Part shown: positions 8,788-16,770 of the stretch, one piece after another | How positions within the stretch are numbered: position 1 is the first letter of the stretch | Layout: every line of letters begins with the position of its first letter | NCBI RefSeq assembly: GCF_018614415.1 | Contig: NZ_JAGGOO010000117.1 | Span: 1 to 39,318 of the forward strand | DNA: 39,318 bases | DNA from: Streptomyces sp. ISL-12 | GTDB taxonomy: Bacteria > Actinomycetota > Actinomycetes > Streptomycetales > Streptomycetaceae | Direction of reading: 5' to 3' | The notes under the pieces: generated by a model | Told to the model about the DNA's origin: nothing | Database searches by the model: none | What the model saw: the letters and a program-made list of their open reading frames with translations, nothing else | Made by a program: the position numbers and the translations under genes

Positions 8788-10239
8788 TCAGGGGCCCGTC
8801 AGGTCCCCTGCCCACACCGCGGGCGTCCGGGCCGACCACGGGCTCGCCTGCTCCAGCTGGCCGGCGAGACGGAAGAGGCTGTCCTCGCGGCCGTGACCGG
8901 CGGCGAACTGCATCCCGACCGGGAGCCCCGTCCCGGGGTCCGCCGTCACCGGGACGGACATGGCGGGCGTGCCCGCCACGTTGAACACCGCGGTGAACGG
9001 CGCGCGGGACAGGACCCGGTCGAGCCACCCGTGGCCGTCCAGTGTCTCCTCCCCCTCGGCGAACGTGCCGAGGGGGACGGGGAGTTCGGGCAGGGTCGGG
9101 GTGAGCAGCACGTCGTACGCGTCGAAGGACCGGGCCAGGCTCCGGGCGACCCGGTTGCGCATCCCGAGGGCGGCGACGAACTGCGGGCCGGTGACCCGCC
9201 GTCCGTAGTGGTAGCTCGCCAGGACGGGCGGCTCCAGGGTCGAGGAGTCGACGGGCCGGCCGAGCGCGGCGGCCAGCTCGTCGACCTGGGCGGCCAGATT
9301 CGCCGCCCACTGCCGGGCGTTGGCCAGCACGAACTCCTCCCAGCCGGCCCCGAGGTCCACCTCCGCCTCCACCACCCGGTGGCCGAGGGATGCGAGCAGG
9401 GCGACGGTGCGCGCGAGGGCGTCGGCCACGGCAGCGGTGGTGCGGCGTCCGCCCCACGCCTGGGTGAGCACCCCGATCCGCAGCGAGCCCGGGTCACGGG
9501 TGACCTCCTGCGCGTACGGCCGGGACGGCGGCGCGGCGTAGTAGGGGTCGCCCGGTTCCGGGCCGCTGATCAGGTCGAGCAGGACCGCGCTGTCGCGCAC
9601 GGAGCGGCTGACAGCGCCGTGCACGGCCAGGCCGTTGAAGACCTCGTCCACGCCGGGACCCATGGAGACCCGGCCGCGGGTGGGCTTCAGCCCGAACAGG
9701 CCGTTGCAGGCGGCGGGTATCCGCAGGGATCCGGCCGCGTCGGTGGCGTGCGCCATCGGCACCACCCCGGCGGCGACCGCGGCGCCCGCGCCCCCGCTGG
9801 AGCCGCCCGCGCTGCGCGCCACGTCCCACGGGTTGCGGGTCGCGCCGTACAGCACCGGTTCCGTCGTGACGCTGTACGCCATCTCCGGGGTCGCGGTCCG
9901 CCCGAACGTCACGAGGCCGGCCCGCCGGAAGCGGGTCATCAGGAAGGAGTCGGCGCCGGCGACGAGACCGGCCGCGAGCCGGCTGCCCAGCTCCGTGCGC
10001 CGCCCGGCCATGGTGACCCCGAGATCCTTGATCAGGAAGGGGACACCGGCCAGCGGCGCGCTGCCGGGAGCGGGCCGGTCGTCGGTGTCCCAGGTCTCCA
10101 CGACGGCGTTGACCCGCGGACCGACCGCCCGCGCCGCCGCCCGTGCGGCGGCTTCCACCTCGGCGGGCGTCACCTCGCCCCCGGCCACCAGCTCCGCCAG
10201 TCCGACCCCGTCGAACCTCACGTACTCGGCAACTTCCAC
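8788..10239 (-). CDS. Amidase signature family enzyme
   Basis: A 483-residue hydrolase of the amidase signature family, which cleaves carboxamides with a Ser-cisSer-Lys triad. Visible are the catalytic Lys71 in PFLIKDLGV, the Gly/Ser-rich GGSSGG at 145-150 (cis-Ser) and the nucleophile Ser171 in DAAGSLRIPA. The C-terminal GLPVGMQFAAGHGREDSLF stretch is typical of the family. The GTG at 10239 is chosen as start because GGAG sits 5 bp before it; a GTG two codons upstream (10245) overlaps that site. It is divergent from a tetR gene 174 bp away, with palindromic sites between. No GatB or GatC neighbour is present, so this is not the tRNA amidotransferase. The natural substrate is unknown. Confidence 0.9.
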   Translation of the reverse strand: MEVAEYVRFDGVGLAELVAGGEVTPAEVEAAARAAARAVGPRVNAVVETWDTDDRPAPGSAPLAGVPFLIKDLGVTMAGRRTELGSRLAAGLVAGADSFLMTRFRRAGLVTFGRTATPEMAYSVTTEPVLYGATRNPWDVARSAGGSSGGAGAAVAAGVVPMAHATDAAGSLRIPAACNGLFGLKPTRGRVSMGPGVDEVFNGLAVHGAVSRSVRDSAVLLDLISGPEPGDPYYAAPPSRPYAQEVTRDPGSLRIGVLTQAWGGRRTTAAVADALARTVALLASLGHRVVEAEVDLGAGWEEFVLANARQWAANLAAQVDELAAALGRPVDSSTLEPPVLASYHYGRRVTGPQFVAALGMRNRVARSLARSFDAYDVLLTPTLPELPVPLGTFAEGEETLDGHGWLDRVLSRAPFTAVFNVAGTPAMSVPVTADPGTGLPVGMQFAAGHGREDSLFRLAGQLEQASPWSARTPAVWAGDLTGP

Positions 10240-10295
10240 TGCCACTCCCGATGCGAAAAGAAAACACGAAAAGAAGATGAGAAAAGAACGCGAAC

Positions 10296-10311
10296 GATAC
10301 CGATGGGTCCC
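10296..10311. promoter_or_regulatory. Third, degenerate operator-like half site
   Basis: It begins GATACCG like the perfect palindrome 20 bp downstream, but the second arm is degraded (GGGTCCC instead of CGGTATC, 4 of 7 bases kept). The 20-bp centre-to-centre distance places it on nearly the same helix face. Confidence 0.4.
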
Positions 10312-10315
10312 TGAC

Positions 10316-10331
10316 GATACCGCTCGGTATC
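10316..10331. promoter_or_regulatory. Palindromic TetR operator 1
   Basis: GATACCG-CT-CGGTATC has perfect 7-bp arms. It lies in the amidase/tetR divergent intergenic region, and its length and symmetry are typical of TetR-family sites. Binding by the adjacent regulator is inferred. Confidence 0.65.
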
Positions 10332-10343
10332 GCGTGGGACGGA

Positions 10344-10358
10344 CTGGTACCGTACCAG
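10344..10358. promoter_or_regulatory. Palindromic TetR operator 2
   Basis: CTGGTAC-C-GTACCAG has perfect 7-bp arms and shares the GGTACC/GTACC core with operator 1. It is centred about 27 bp from operator 1 and 56 bp before the tetR start, so it is well placed for autorepression. Confidence 0.6.
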
Positions 10359-10413
10359 GGGCCGAAAGGCCGGGGCCGAGGGGCCGAAACCGACCGGATG
10401 TCACGGAGCAGCC

Positions 10414-11034
10414 ATGGAACCGACCGCCGCGAGGCCGTCCAGAAGACCGGACCGGGTGGCGAAACTGCCGCCCCGTGAGCGCATCCTCGACGCGGCGGAG
10501 GAGCTGTTCCAGAGCGAGGGGATCCGGCGGGTGGGCGTCCAGGCGATCGCCGAGCGGGCCGAAACCACCAAAATGGCGATCTACCGGCACTTCGAGACCA
10601 AGGACGCGCTGGTCGCGGAGTGGCTGCGGATCGTCGCCGCCGACTACCAGGCGGCCTTCGACCGGGCCGAGGCGGAACACCCCGGGCGGCCCAGGGAGCA
10701 GATCCTGGGCCTGGCCCGTTTCATCGCCGAGGGGCTGCCGGCGGTCTCGCACCGGGGCTGCCCGTTCATCAACTCCCTCGCCGAACTGCCCGACCGCGAC
10801 CACCCCGCCCGGCAGGTGATCGAGGAACACAAGGCCCGCCAGACCCGCAGGCTGGCCGGCATGTGCGCCGAGGCCGGGCTGCCCGACCCCGACCAGGCCG
10901 CCGCCGAGATCACCTTCGTACTCGAAGGCGCGCAGGTCAGCACCCAGAACGGCAGCATCGACCGGGCGGGGGAGAGGCTGATGCGCATCGTCGAGGGGAT
11001 CGTGGACCGGCACGACGCGCTCCGGGACCGCTGA
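10414..11034 (+). CDS. TetR/AcrR-family transcriptional regulator
   Basis: A 206-residue TetR-type repressor. The DNA-binding domain spans about residues 20-70, with RERILDAAEELFQSEGIRRV, GVQAIAERAETTKMAIYRHF and ETKDALVAEWL. The ligand domain contains a distinctive CPFINSLAELPDRDHPAR segment seen in a subgroup of TetR proteins. GGAG lies 5 bp before the ATG. It is divergent from the amidase gene, and two perfect palindromes lie between the two starts, so it most likely represses both itself and the amidase. The inducer is unknown. Confidence 0.9.
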   Translation: MEPTAARPSRRPDRVAKLPPRERILDAAEELFQSEGIRRVGVQAIAERAETTKMAIYRHFETKDALVAEWLRIVAADYQAAFDRAEAEHPGRPREQILGLARFIAEGLPAVSHRGCPFINSLAELPDRDHPARQVIEEHKARQTRRLAGMCAEAGLPDPDQAAAEITFVLEGAQVSTQNGSIDRAGERLMRIVEGIVDRHDALRDR

Positions 11035-11044
11035 CCCTCCCCGG

Positions 11045-11065
11045 CCCGGCGCGCACCGCGCCGGG
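11045..11065. terminator. Bidirectional stem-loop terminator
   Basis: A perfect 9-bp stem (CCCGGCGCG, loop CAC, CGCGCCGGG) fills the 33-bp gap between the convergent tetR and SDR genes. It has no U-tract. Confidence 0.75.
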
Positions 11066-11067
11066 GA

Positions 11068-11877
11068 TCAGCTGCCGCCCCTGCGGGCCGCCGTCCGGAT
11101 CGCCAGTTCCGCCTCCGCCAGCCGGGTCAGCGGCGCCCGGTCCGCGAGCCCCGGCACACACACCGTCTCGCCGGTGTCCAGCGCCGCCAGCGAGGCGTCG
11201 ACCACCTGGTCCACCGGCATGCCGCCGTCCTCGTGCACGGACTGCTCGCGCCCCGGCACCGGCTCCTGCCCCCGGGACCGGTGGAACTCGGTGGCGGTCA
11301 GACCGGGGCACAGCACCTGGATCCGCAACGGCGTACCGGCCAGTTCGGCAGCGAGCGTGCGGGTGAAGGTGACCACGTAGCCCTTCGTGCCGCCGTACAC
11401 CGCGCGCTCGGGCAGCGGACGCGGCGGCAGCCCGCCCGCGAACGCCAGTTGCGAGGCGACGTTGACCACCGTGCCCCGCCCGCGTTCCAGCATGGCCGGG
11501 ACCGCCGCCCGGGTGAGCGCGGTGACGGCGAGGACATTGATGCCGAGGACCTTCGTCATCAACTCCGGTTCGAGCCGGGCGAACGGGCCGTAGCCGTTGA
11601 TCCCCGCATTGTTGAGCAGGAACCCGATGTCGTCGCCCGCCGCGCGCCGCGCCACCCGGGCCAGGTCGTCCGGCTCGGACAGGTCGGCCACGAGCGTCAC
11701 CACCGTCGTGTCCGTCTCCGTACGCAGCCGCGTCGCGAGGTCGTCGAGCCGCTGCGCCCGCCGGGCCACCAGGACGGTGTCCCAGCCCTGTCCGGCCAGA
11801 CGTCGCGCGTAGGCCGCGCCGATGCCCGAGGAAGCTCCCGTCACGAGGGCCGTGCCACGTTCCGTACTCATCCGCAT
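11068..11877 (-). CDS. Short-chain dehydrogenase/reductase (SDR)
   Basis: A 269-residue NAD(P)-dependent oxidoreductase of the classical SDR family. The cofactor glycine motif TGASSGIG is near residues 14-21, NNAG follows near 90, and the catalytic Ser and Tyr-x3-Lys are visible as NVASQ and YGGTK. The Arg-rich segment VLVARRAQRLDDL after beta-2 suggests NADP preference. ATG at 11877 is preceded by AAAGG; an ATG two codons later (11871) is an alternative. It is convergent with tetR and divergent from the sulfite-oxidase-type gene. The substrate cannot be predicted. It belongs to the DltE/YqjQ-like group of SDRs by general appearance only. Confidence 0.88.
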   Translation of the reverse strand: MRMSTERGTALVTGASSGIGAAYARRLAGQGWDTVLVARRAQRLDDLATRLRTETDTTVVTLVADLSEPDDLARVARRAAGDDIGFLLNNAGINGYGPFARLEPELMTKVLGINVLAVTALTRAAVPAMLERGRGTVVNVASQLAFAGGLPPRPLPERAVYGGTKGYVVTFTRTLAAELAGTPLRIQVLCPGLTATEFHRSRGQEPVPGREQSVHEDGGMPVDQVVDASLAALDTGETVCVPGLADRAPLTRLAEAELAIRTAARRGGS

Positions 11878-12015
11878 GCCGCCTTTCGTGCTGCCGGCCG
11901 GTGTCGCCGCGACCGGTGCCGGACGCCCCGGCGGGCCTCCCCTGCAGGATCGCCCGTGTCCGCCCCGGAGGCGCTGCCGGGCGGGCACCGGAGGGAGAGC
12001 GGATAATCACGACAT

Positions 12016-13098
12016 ATGGGCCTGTGGGGCAAACGGAACGACATGGTGGTGCACGAACGGGAGCCGTTCAACGCCGAACCACCGCCCGCCGCGCTGACCG
12101 GCGGCGGCATCACACCCCTGGACGCCTTCTACAGCCGTAACCACGGTCCCGTCCCCGACGTCGACCCGGCCGGGTGGCGGCTGGAGGTGGACGGCCTGGT
12201 CGAGCGGCGGCTGAGCCTGTCGGCGGCCGAGCTGCGGGCCCGGTTCGAGGAGACGGAGGTCACGGCCACCCTCCAGTGCGCGGGCAACCGGCGGACGGAA
12301 CTGACCGGCGTACGCGACATCCCCGGCGAGACACCGTGGGGTCCGTGCGCCCTGTCCACCGCCCGCTTCCGCGGCGTCCGGCTGGCCGACGTCCTCGCGT
12401 GCGCCGGTCTGGCCCCGCGTACGGCGCACATCGCGTTCACCGCCCCCGACGTCTCCCCGCTCGCCGATCCGCCGCAGCCCTACGGCGTCTCGATCCCGCT
12501 CGGCAAGGCGCTCGGGCCGGAGGTGCTCCTCGCCTGGACCATGAACGACCGCCCGCTGCCCCGTGTGCACGGAGCGCCGCTGCGCGCGGTGGTGCCGGGC
12601 TGGATCGGCGCCCGCAGCGTCAAGTGGCTGCACCGGGTCACCGCCCGGACCACACCGTCCGACGGCTACTTCCAGACCACCGCCTACCGCCTGCTCCCGG
12701 CCGGCCCCGGCCGCACCGGCCCCGGGGACGGCGTCCCGCTCGGACCGCTCACCCTGAACTGCGCCGTCCTGAGCCCCGCCGACGGCTCCCGCCCGCCCGC
12801 CGGCCCGACGGTGATCACCGGCTACGCCCTGGCCGGCGAGGGCCGCACCGTCGCCCGGGTCGACGTGTCACCGGACGGCGGCCGCTCCTGGACGCGGGCC
12901 GACCTGGACGAGGCCGCCGGCCCGTGGGTGTGGCAGCACTGGCGCACCGTACTGGACCTGCCCGCCGGCGCGTCGGAGGTCGTCGCCCGGGCCTGGGACT
13001 GCGCCGGTGCCACCACCCCCGAGTCACCCGCCACCGTGTGGAACCCCAAGGGCTACGCCAACACCTCCTGGCCACGCGTCCGCCTGTACTGCGGCTGA
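12016..13098 (+). CDS. Sulfite-oxidase-family molybdopterin enzyme
   Basis: A 360-residue molybdenum-cofactor oxidoreductase of the sulfite oxidase family. The Mo-binding domain contains TATLQCAGNRR (84-93), whose Cys88 is the expected Mo-coordinating thiolate, and WIGARSVKWLHRV further on. The C-terminal third (about 240-355) is the Ig-like Mo-co dimerisation domain. There is no heme b5 domain and no Tat signal, unlike animal sulfite oxidase or periplasmic SorA, so it resembles the plant-type two-domain enzyme and is predicted to be cytoplasmic. A GATAAT hexamer at 12002-12007 lies 8 bp before the ATG and could be the -10 of a nearly leaderless transcript. A Rieske membrane protein follows after 50 bp and is a plausible electron partner. 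Confidence 0.9.
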   Translation: MGLWGKRNDMVVHEREPFNAEPPPAALTGGGITPLDAFYSRNHGPVPDVDPAGWRLEVDGLVERRLSLSAAELRARFEETEVTATLQCAGNRRTELTGVRDIPGETPWGPCALSTARFRGVRLADVLACAGLAPRTAHIAFTAPDVSPLADPPQPYGVSIPLGKALGPEVLLAWTMNDRPLPRVHGAPLRAVVPGWIGARSVKWLHRVTARTTPSDGYFQTTAYRLLPAGPGRTGPGDGVPLGPLTLNCAVLSPADGSRPPAGPTVITGYALAGEGRTVARVDVSPDGGRSWTRADLDEAAGPWVWQHWRTVLDLPAGASEVVARAWDCAGATTPESPATVWNPKGYANTSWPRVRLYCG

Positions 13099-13148
13099 CC
13101 CGGGCCCACCGGGCGTTTCCGCCCCGCTCCCCGGGGGACTCACCGCTC

Positions 13149-14093
13149 ATGAACAGAAAGCCAGGTCACCGACGGATGGGGCAGAACCGCGTCCTGTGGC
13201 TGCTGGACGCCCTGGAACGCACCCCCAAGGCGGACACGGTCATCGACGTCCTGGGCAGGAGGGTGCGGGCGCTGCCGCTGGGGTCCGCGCGGGACCTGCT
13301 GCACGGCCGGTGGCTCGGGCACCCGGTCCACCCGCTGCTGGTGCAGGTGCCGATCGGCAGCTGGCTCTCGGCCGCCGTGCTCGACCTGTGCCCCGGCCGC
13401 TCCCGGGAGGCGGGCCTGCTCGTCGGCGTCGGGCTCGCGGCCGCCGCACCCGCCGCCGTGACGGGCGCCGTCGACTGGGCGGAACTCCACCCGCAGCAGC
13501 AGCGCGTCGGCCTGGTGCACGCCCTGGCCAACACGACGGCCCTGGGCCTCTACGGCGCCTCACTGCTCTGCCGCCTCACGGGCCGTCCGGCGGCCGGGCG
13601 GGCGTACGGCTTCCTCGGTCTGACGGCGGTCGGCGCGGGCGGCATGCTGGGCGGCCATCTGGCCTACCGTCAGGCATCCGGCGCCAACCACGCCGAGGAG
13701 GTACCGCACGTCGTCACGCCGGGCTGGCACCGGGTCGGCGACGTGGCGGAGTTCCCCGCCGGCGAGCCCGTACGGCGGACCGTGGACGACGTGCCGGTCC
13801 TGGTCGTGCGTGAAACCGGCGGCACCGTCCACGCGCTGGCCGAGCGGTGCAGCCACCTCGCCGGACCCCTGTCCGAGGGCGCGGTCGCCGACGGATGCGT
13901 CACCTGCCCCTGGCACGGCAGCGTCTTCCGGCTCTCCGACGGCTGGAACGTCCGCGGCCCCGCCACCGCGCCCCAGCCCGCCTTCGACACCCGCGTCGTC
14001 GACGGCCACGTCGAGGTGCGGCTGCGCGGGCAGGACGGCCCGGAGCCGGAAGCCGGCGGGGCCGGCGAGCGGACCCACGAGCACAGCGGCTGA
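13149..14093 (+). CDS. DUF2231 membrane domain fused to a Rieske [2Fe-2S] domain
   Basis: A 314-residue two-domain protein. Residues about 50-175 form a DUF2231-type membrane domain with four hydrophobic segments and the HPVHPLLVQVPIG motif at 58-70. Residues about 190-295 form a Rieske domain with both cluster-binding boxes intact: Cys234-x-His236 (RCSHLAGP) and Cys253-x2-His256 (CPWHGS). The protein should carry a membrane-anchored Rieske cluster facing the cytoplasm. It lies 50 bp after the molybdoenzyme gene on the same strand, so electron transfer between the two is inferred. ATG at 13149 was chosen; ATG at 13176 is an alternative, and neither has a strong ribosome binding site. Confidence 0.85.
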   Translation: MNRKPGHRRMGQNRVLWLLDALERTPKADTVIDVLGRRVRALPLGSARDLLHGRWLGHPVHPLLVQVPIGSWLSAAVLDLCPGRSREAGLLVGVGLAAAAPAAVTGAVDWAELHPQQQRVGLVHALANTTALGLYGASLLCRLTGRPAAGRAYGFLGLTAVGAGGMLGGHLAYRQASGANHAEEVPHVVTPGWHRVGDVAEFPAGEPVRRTVDDVPVLVVRETGGTVHALAERCSHLAGPLSEGAVADGCVTCPWHGSVFRLSDGWNVRGPATAPQPAFDTRVVDGHVEVRLRGQDGPEPEAGGAGERTHEHSG

Positions 14094-14262
14094 CGGACGC
14101 TCCCCCCTCCCAGCGGCATCCGGACATGTCATACGCCGGGCCCGCTGTCGCCCTGACTGGGCCACCAGGGGGAACCCTCCGGCCCATGGACGTGAGCGGT
14201 GGCCCGGAACCGCCCCCGGCGGAAAGACTGCGAGTGCACGTCCGCGCCGACCGCCGGAAACG

Positions 14263-14268
14263 GGGTAC
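14263..14268 (+). promoter_or_regulatory. GGGTAC element upstream of ferritin-like gene
   Basis: GGGTAC matches the -10 element of Streptomyces SigB-type promoters and lies 44 bp before the start codon. No GNNTN -35 element occurs at the right spacing, so this is a weak call. Confidence 0.25.
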
Positions 14269-14312
14269 CCCGGCGGCGCGCGAGTCCCCCCTTGTCCTCA
14301 GGAGGCAGGCGT

Positions 14313-15512
14313 ATGACGTTCAATCCGCTGGAGCAGCGGGGTATCCCGCTCGACCGCCAGCTGCGCAGCTGGCGCGAGCTGAACGTGGAGCCCATCGACC
14401 CGGACCGGTGCGACCCCTACACCCGCTGCCGGATCATCACCATGAACGGGATCGAGGTGGAGGCGATCCTCTTCAGCCACCAGCTCGCCCGGCACTGTCC
14501 CGACCCCGAGATCAAGCGGCAGCTGGCCCGCACCCGGTACATCGAGGCGCAGCAGCAGAAGGTCGTGAACTGGCTGCTTCCGGGGCTGTCCTCGGTGCTG
14601 GAGACGACGATCGCCTACGAGCAGGTCGCGGTGGACCTGACGGCGTGGGTGGCACGGATGGAGCCGGACCCGTACCTGAAGCAGGCGTACCAGTTCGGGG
14701 TGCTGGAGGACTTCGACCACCTGTACCGGTACGCGAACCTGTACGAGATGATCGAGCACCGCAAGGCGGAGTCGATCGTCGACAACCTCACCGAGGTCAT
14801 GCCCGGCCGGCCCACCCGGTTCCATCACCGCGACCCGGTCGACAACGTCCGCGACCCGTACGACAAGGACACGACGAACCCGCTGTCCAAGCTGCACGCG
14901 CTGACCATCATGTCGGCGGAGCAGCAGACCATGAACTTCTACATGAACACCGGCCCCACCTACATGGAGCCGATCGCCCGCCAGCTCTACCAGGAGATCG
15001 GGCTGATCGAGGAGGAGCACGTCACCCACTACGAGTCCCTGGTGGACCCGGGGGAGACGTGGTGGGAGCAGCTCGTCAACCACGAGTACAACGAGTGCTA
15101 CCTGTACTACTCCTTCATGGAGCAGGAGAGCGACCCCAGGGTCAAGGCGATCTGGGAGCTGCACCTGAACATGGAGCTGGAGCACCTGCACACCGCCTGC
15201 GACCTGATGCGCCGCCACGACGGCCGGGACCCCGCCTCGGTGCTGGCGCCCGAGCTGCCGAACGTGCTCACCTTCGAGCCGAACAAGGGCTATCTGCGGG
15301 AGCTGCTGGACACCCAGATGGATCTGACCACACTCGGGGCGGGCTACGTCCGCGAGGCGCACGAGCGGTTCGAGGCGATGCAGGAGCAGATCCACGGCGG
15401 CGAGGCCCCGCCGAGCGACCGCGTCATGGCCGAGCACGACGCCATGTTCGGCCGCGAGTACCGGGTCCAGTCCGAGGGCGAGCACCCCGACCCCGCCATG
15501 CGCGAGAAGTGA
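14313..15512 (+). CDS. Double ferritin-like (diiron four-helix-bundle) protein
   Basis: A 399-residue soluble helical protein, very rich in Glu, His and Tyr. AGGAGG (14300-14305) is perfectly placed 7 bp before the ATG at 14313. I read two ferritin-like bundles. The second (about 195-300) has the full diiron signature: Glu203, Glu233-x2-His236, Glu261 and Glu288-x2-His291. The first (about 45-145) has a degraded set: Glu50, Glu78-x2-Gln81, Glu103 and Asp133-x2-His136. Family knowledge suggests iron- or manganese-dependent oxidase, peroxide or storage functions; the exact family is unknown to me. The hemerythrin gene begins 11 bp after the stop, so both are probably expressed together in an oxygen/iron stress response. 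Confidence 0.75.
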   Translation: MTFNPLEQRGIPLDRQLRSWRELNVEPIDPDRCDPYTRCRIITMNGIEVEAILFSHQLARHCPDPEIKRQLARTRYIEAQQQKVVNWLLPGLSSVLETTIAYEQVAVDLTAWVARMEPDPYLKQAYQFGVLEDFDHLYRYANLYEMIEHRKAESIVDNLTEVMPGRPTRFHHRDPVDNVRDPYDKDTTNPLSKLHALTIMSAEQQTMNFYMNTGPTYMEPIARQLYQEIGLIEEEHVTHYESLVDPGETWWEQLVNHEYNECYLYYSFMEQESDPRVKAIWELHLNMELEHLHTACDLMRRHDGRDPASVLAPELPNVLTFEPNKGYLRELLDTQMDLTTLGAGYVREAHERFEAMQEQIHGGEAPPSDRVMAEHDAMFGREYRVQSEGEHPDPAMREK

Positions 15513-15523
15513 GGGGGCACGAC

Positions 15524-16114
15524 ATGTCCGAGCTGCACACCCCGCAGGCCGGGGACGACCACGCCGAGGACGACGACGTCGTGGCGCTGCTGATGCGCCA
15601 GCACGGCGACATCCGCAACCTCTTCGACGAGGTGGAGGCGTGCACCGGTGAGGAACGCCGGGACGCCTTCCGTCGGCTGGTGCGGCTGCTGGCGGTGCAC
15701 GAGACCGCCGAGGAGGAGGTGATCCACCCCTTCGCGCGGCGCGCGTTCGACGGCGGCGAGGAGGTCGTCGCCGACCGGCTCGCCGAGGAGAAGGCCGCCA
15801 AGGAGACCCTCGCGGCCCTCGACGACATGGACACCGACGACCCGAAGTTCCTGTCCCGGCTGATGCGGCTGCGCACGGACGTGCAGGAACACGCCCGGGC
15901 CGAGGAGCGGTACGAGTTCACGCACATCCGGCGCAGCACCGACGCCGCGAGCCTGGCGGCCATGGCGCGGGCGATCAAGGCCGCCGAGGCGATGGCACCC
16001 ACCCGCCCGCACCCGGGGGTGGAGTCGGGGGCCAAGAACATGGCCCTGGGCCCCGTCGCCGCCCTCATGGACCGCACCAAGGACGCCGCCCGCAGGGCCA
16101 TGGGCAAGGGCTGA
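15524..16114 (+). CDS. Hemerythrin/HHE cation-binding domain protein
   Basis: A 196-residue protein with an HHE hemerythrin-like domain at about residues 15-140. Likely metal ligands are His27 (MRQHGDI), His59 and Glu63 (HETAEEE), His68, and His123 and Glu127 (EHARAEE). The usual middle His is absent: the segment reads AEEKAAKE. Such proteins bind a diiron centre and sense or carry oxygen or respond to oxidative stress. A C-terminal basic tail (about 175-196) is extra. It follows the ferritin-like gene by 11 bp in the same direction and is convergent with a DUF6098 gene. The domain call is firm; the physiological role is inferred. Confidence 0.88.
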   Translation: MSELHTPQAGDDHAEDDDVVALLMRQHGDIRNLFDEVEACTGEERRDAFRRLVRLLAVHETAEEEVIHPFARRAFDGGEEVVADRLAEEKAAKETLAALDDMDTDDPKFLSRLMRLRTDVQEHARAEERYEFTHIRRSTDAASLAAMARAIKAAEAMAPTRPHPGVESGAKNMALGPVAALMDRTKDAARRAMGKG

Positions 16115-16132
16115 ACGCCGGCTCGGGGCGGA

Positions 16133-16183
16133 CGCCGGGCCCGGACGGTGAGTACGGGGGACCACCAGGGATCCGGCCCGGCG
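16133..16183. terminator. Long-loop inverted repeat between convergent genes
   Basis: CGCCGGGCC (16133-16141) is exactly complementary to GGCCCGGCG (16175-16183), with a 33-bp loop. It lies between the convergent hemerythrin and DUF6098 genes. The long loop makes it a weak terminator candidate. Confidence 0.35.
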
Positions 16184-16184
16184 G

Positions 16185-16643
16185 TCAGGCCCCGACGGCT
16201 CCGTCGCGGTTCAACGGCCCCCAGGGGCCGCGCTGCCGGCGGATGATGTCACCGGCCTCGGCGATCACCCGCGCGTCGATCCAGCCCAGCGGCTCCACGT
16301 CCGTGACCAGCGGCTCGTTGTCCGGCCCACGGGCCACCTCCCGGCCGGCCAGCACCCAGGGGCGGGTGCCGGAGTGCTTCACCCGCGGCAGGTGGGAGTA
16401 GTCGTACAGCCGCCGGGCGACCCAGACGCCCGGCGGCCGGTCGCCCCACCAGCCCTCGACGTCCAGCGGGCTGGCCGACAGACCCGGCATCGCCACGCCG
16501 GTCAGATCGTCCGTGCTGGAGATCGCCGACAGATCCTTGCCGGGGCCCAGCGACCAGCGCACGTAGAGCCCGTGGCGGGCGGTCACCAGGGCGGTCAGGC
16601 CGCGCAGGGTGGTGAAGGTGGTCATGTGGGGGGTGTCCGTCAT
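16185..16643 (-). CDS. DUF6098 family protein
   Basis: A 152-residue protein that I recognise as the DUF6098 type common in Streptomyces. It has the recurring segments LTALVTARHGLYVRWSLGPG, LTGVAMPGLSASPLDVEGWW, VWVARRLYDYSHL and WVLAGREVARGPDNEPLV. There are no membrane segments or signal peptide. The function is unknown. Genes of this type often sit among stress genes, as here beside hemerythrin, CBS and ferritin-like genes. ATG at 16643 is taken as start; ATG at 16625 is possible. The start is preceded, 14 bp upstream, by an unusual 84-bp tandem repeat. Confidence 0.8.
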   Translation of the reverse strand: MTDTPHMTTFTTLRGLTALVTARHGLYVRWSLGPGKDLSAISSTDDLTGVAMPGLSASPLDVEGWWGDRPPGVWVARRLYDYSHLPRVKHSGTRPWVLAGREVARGPDNEPLVTDVEPLGWIDARVIAEAGDIIRRQRGPWGPLNRDGAVGA

Positions 16644-16657
16644 GGTCGTGCCGTTCT

Positions 16658-16741
16658 GCCGCTCGGATGAGGCCGCTCGGATGAGGCCGCTCGGATGAGG
16701 CCGCTGGGATGAAGCCGCTGGGACGAGGCCGCTGGGACGAG
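16658..16741. repeat. Six-unit 14-bp tandem repeat in the DUF6098 leader
   Basis: Six contiguous 14-bp units start at 16658, 16672, 16686, 16700, 16714 and 16728. The first three are identical (GCCGCTCGGATGAG), the fourth reads GCCGCTGGGATGAA, and the last two are identical (GCCGCTGGGACGAG). The graded change from one end to the other indicates stepwise duplication. The array ends 14 bp before the DUF6098 start on the minus strand. The unit length is not a multiple of three, so it is not a coding repeat. Confidence 0.9.
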
Positions 16742-16770
16742 GGGCGTCCTTCCGCCGGTCCCGGGCCGGG

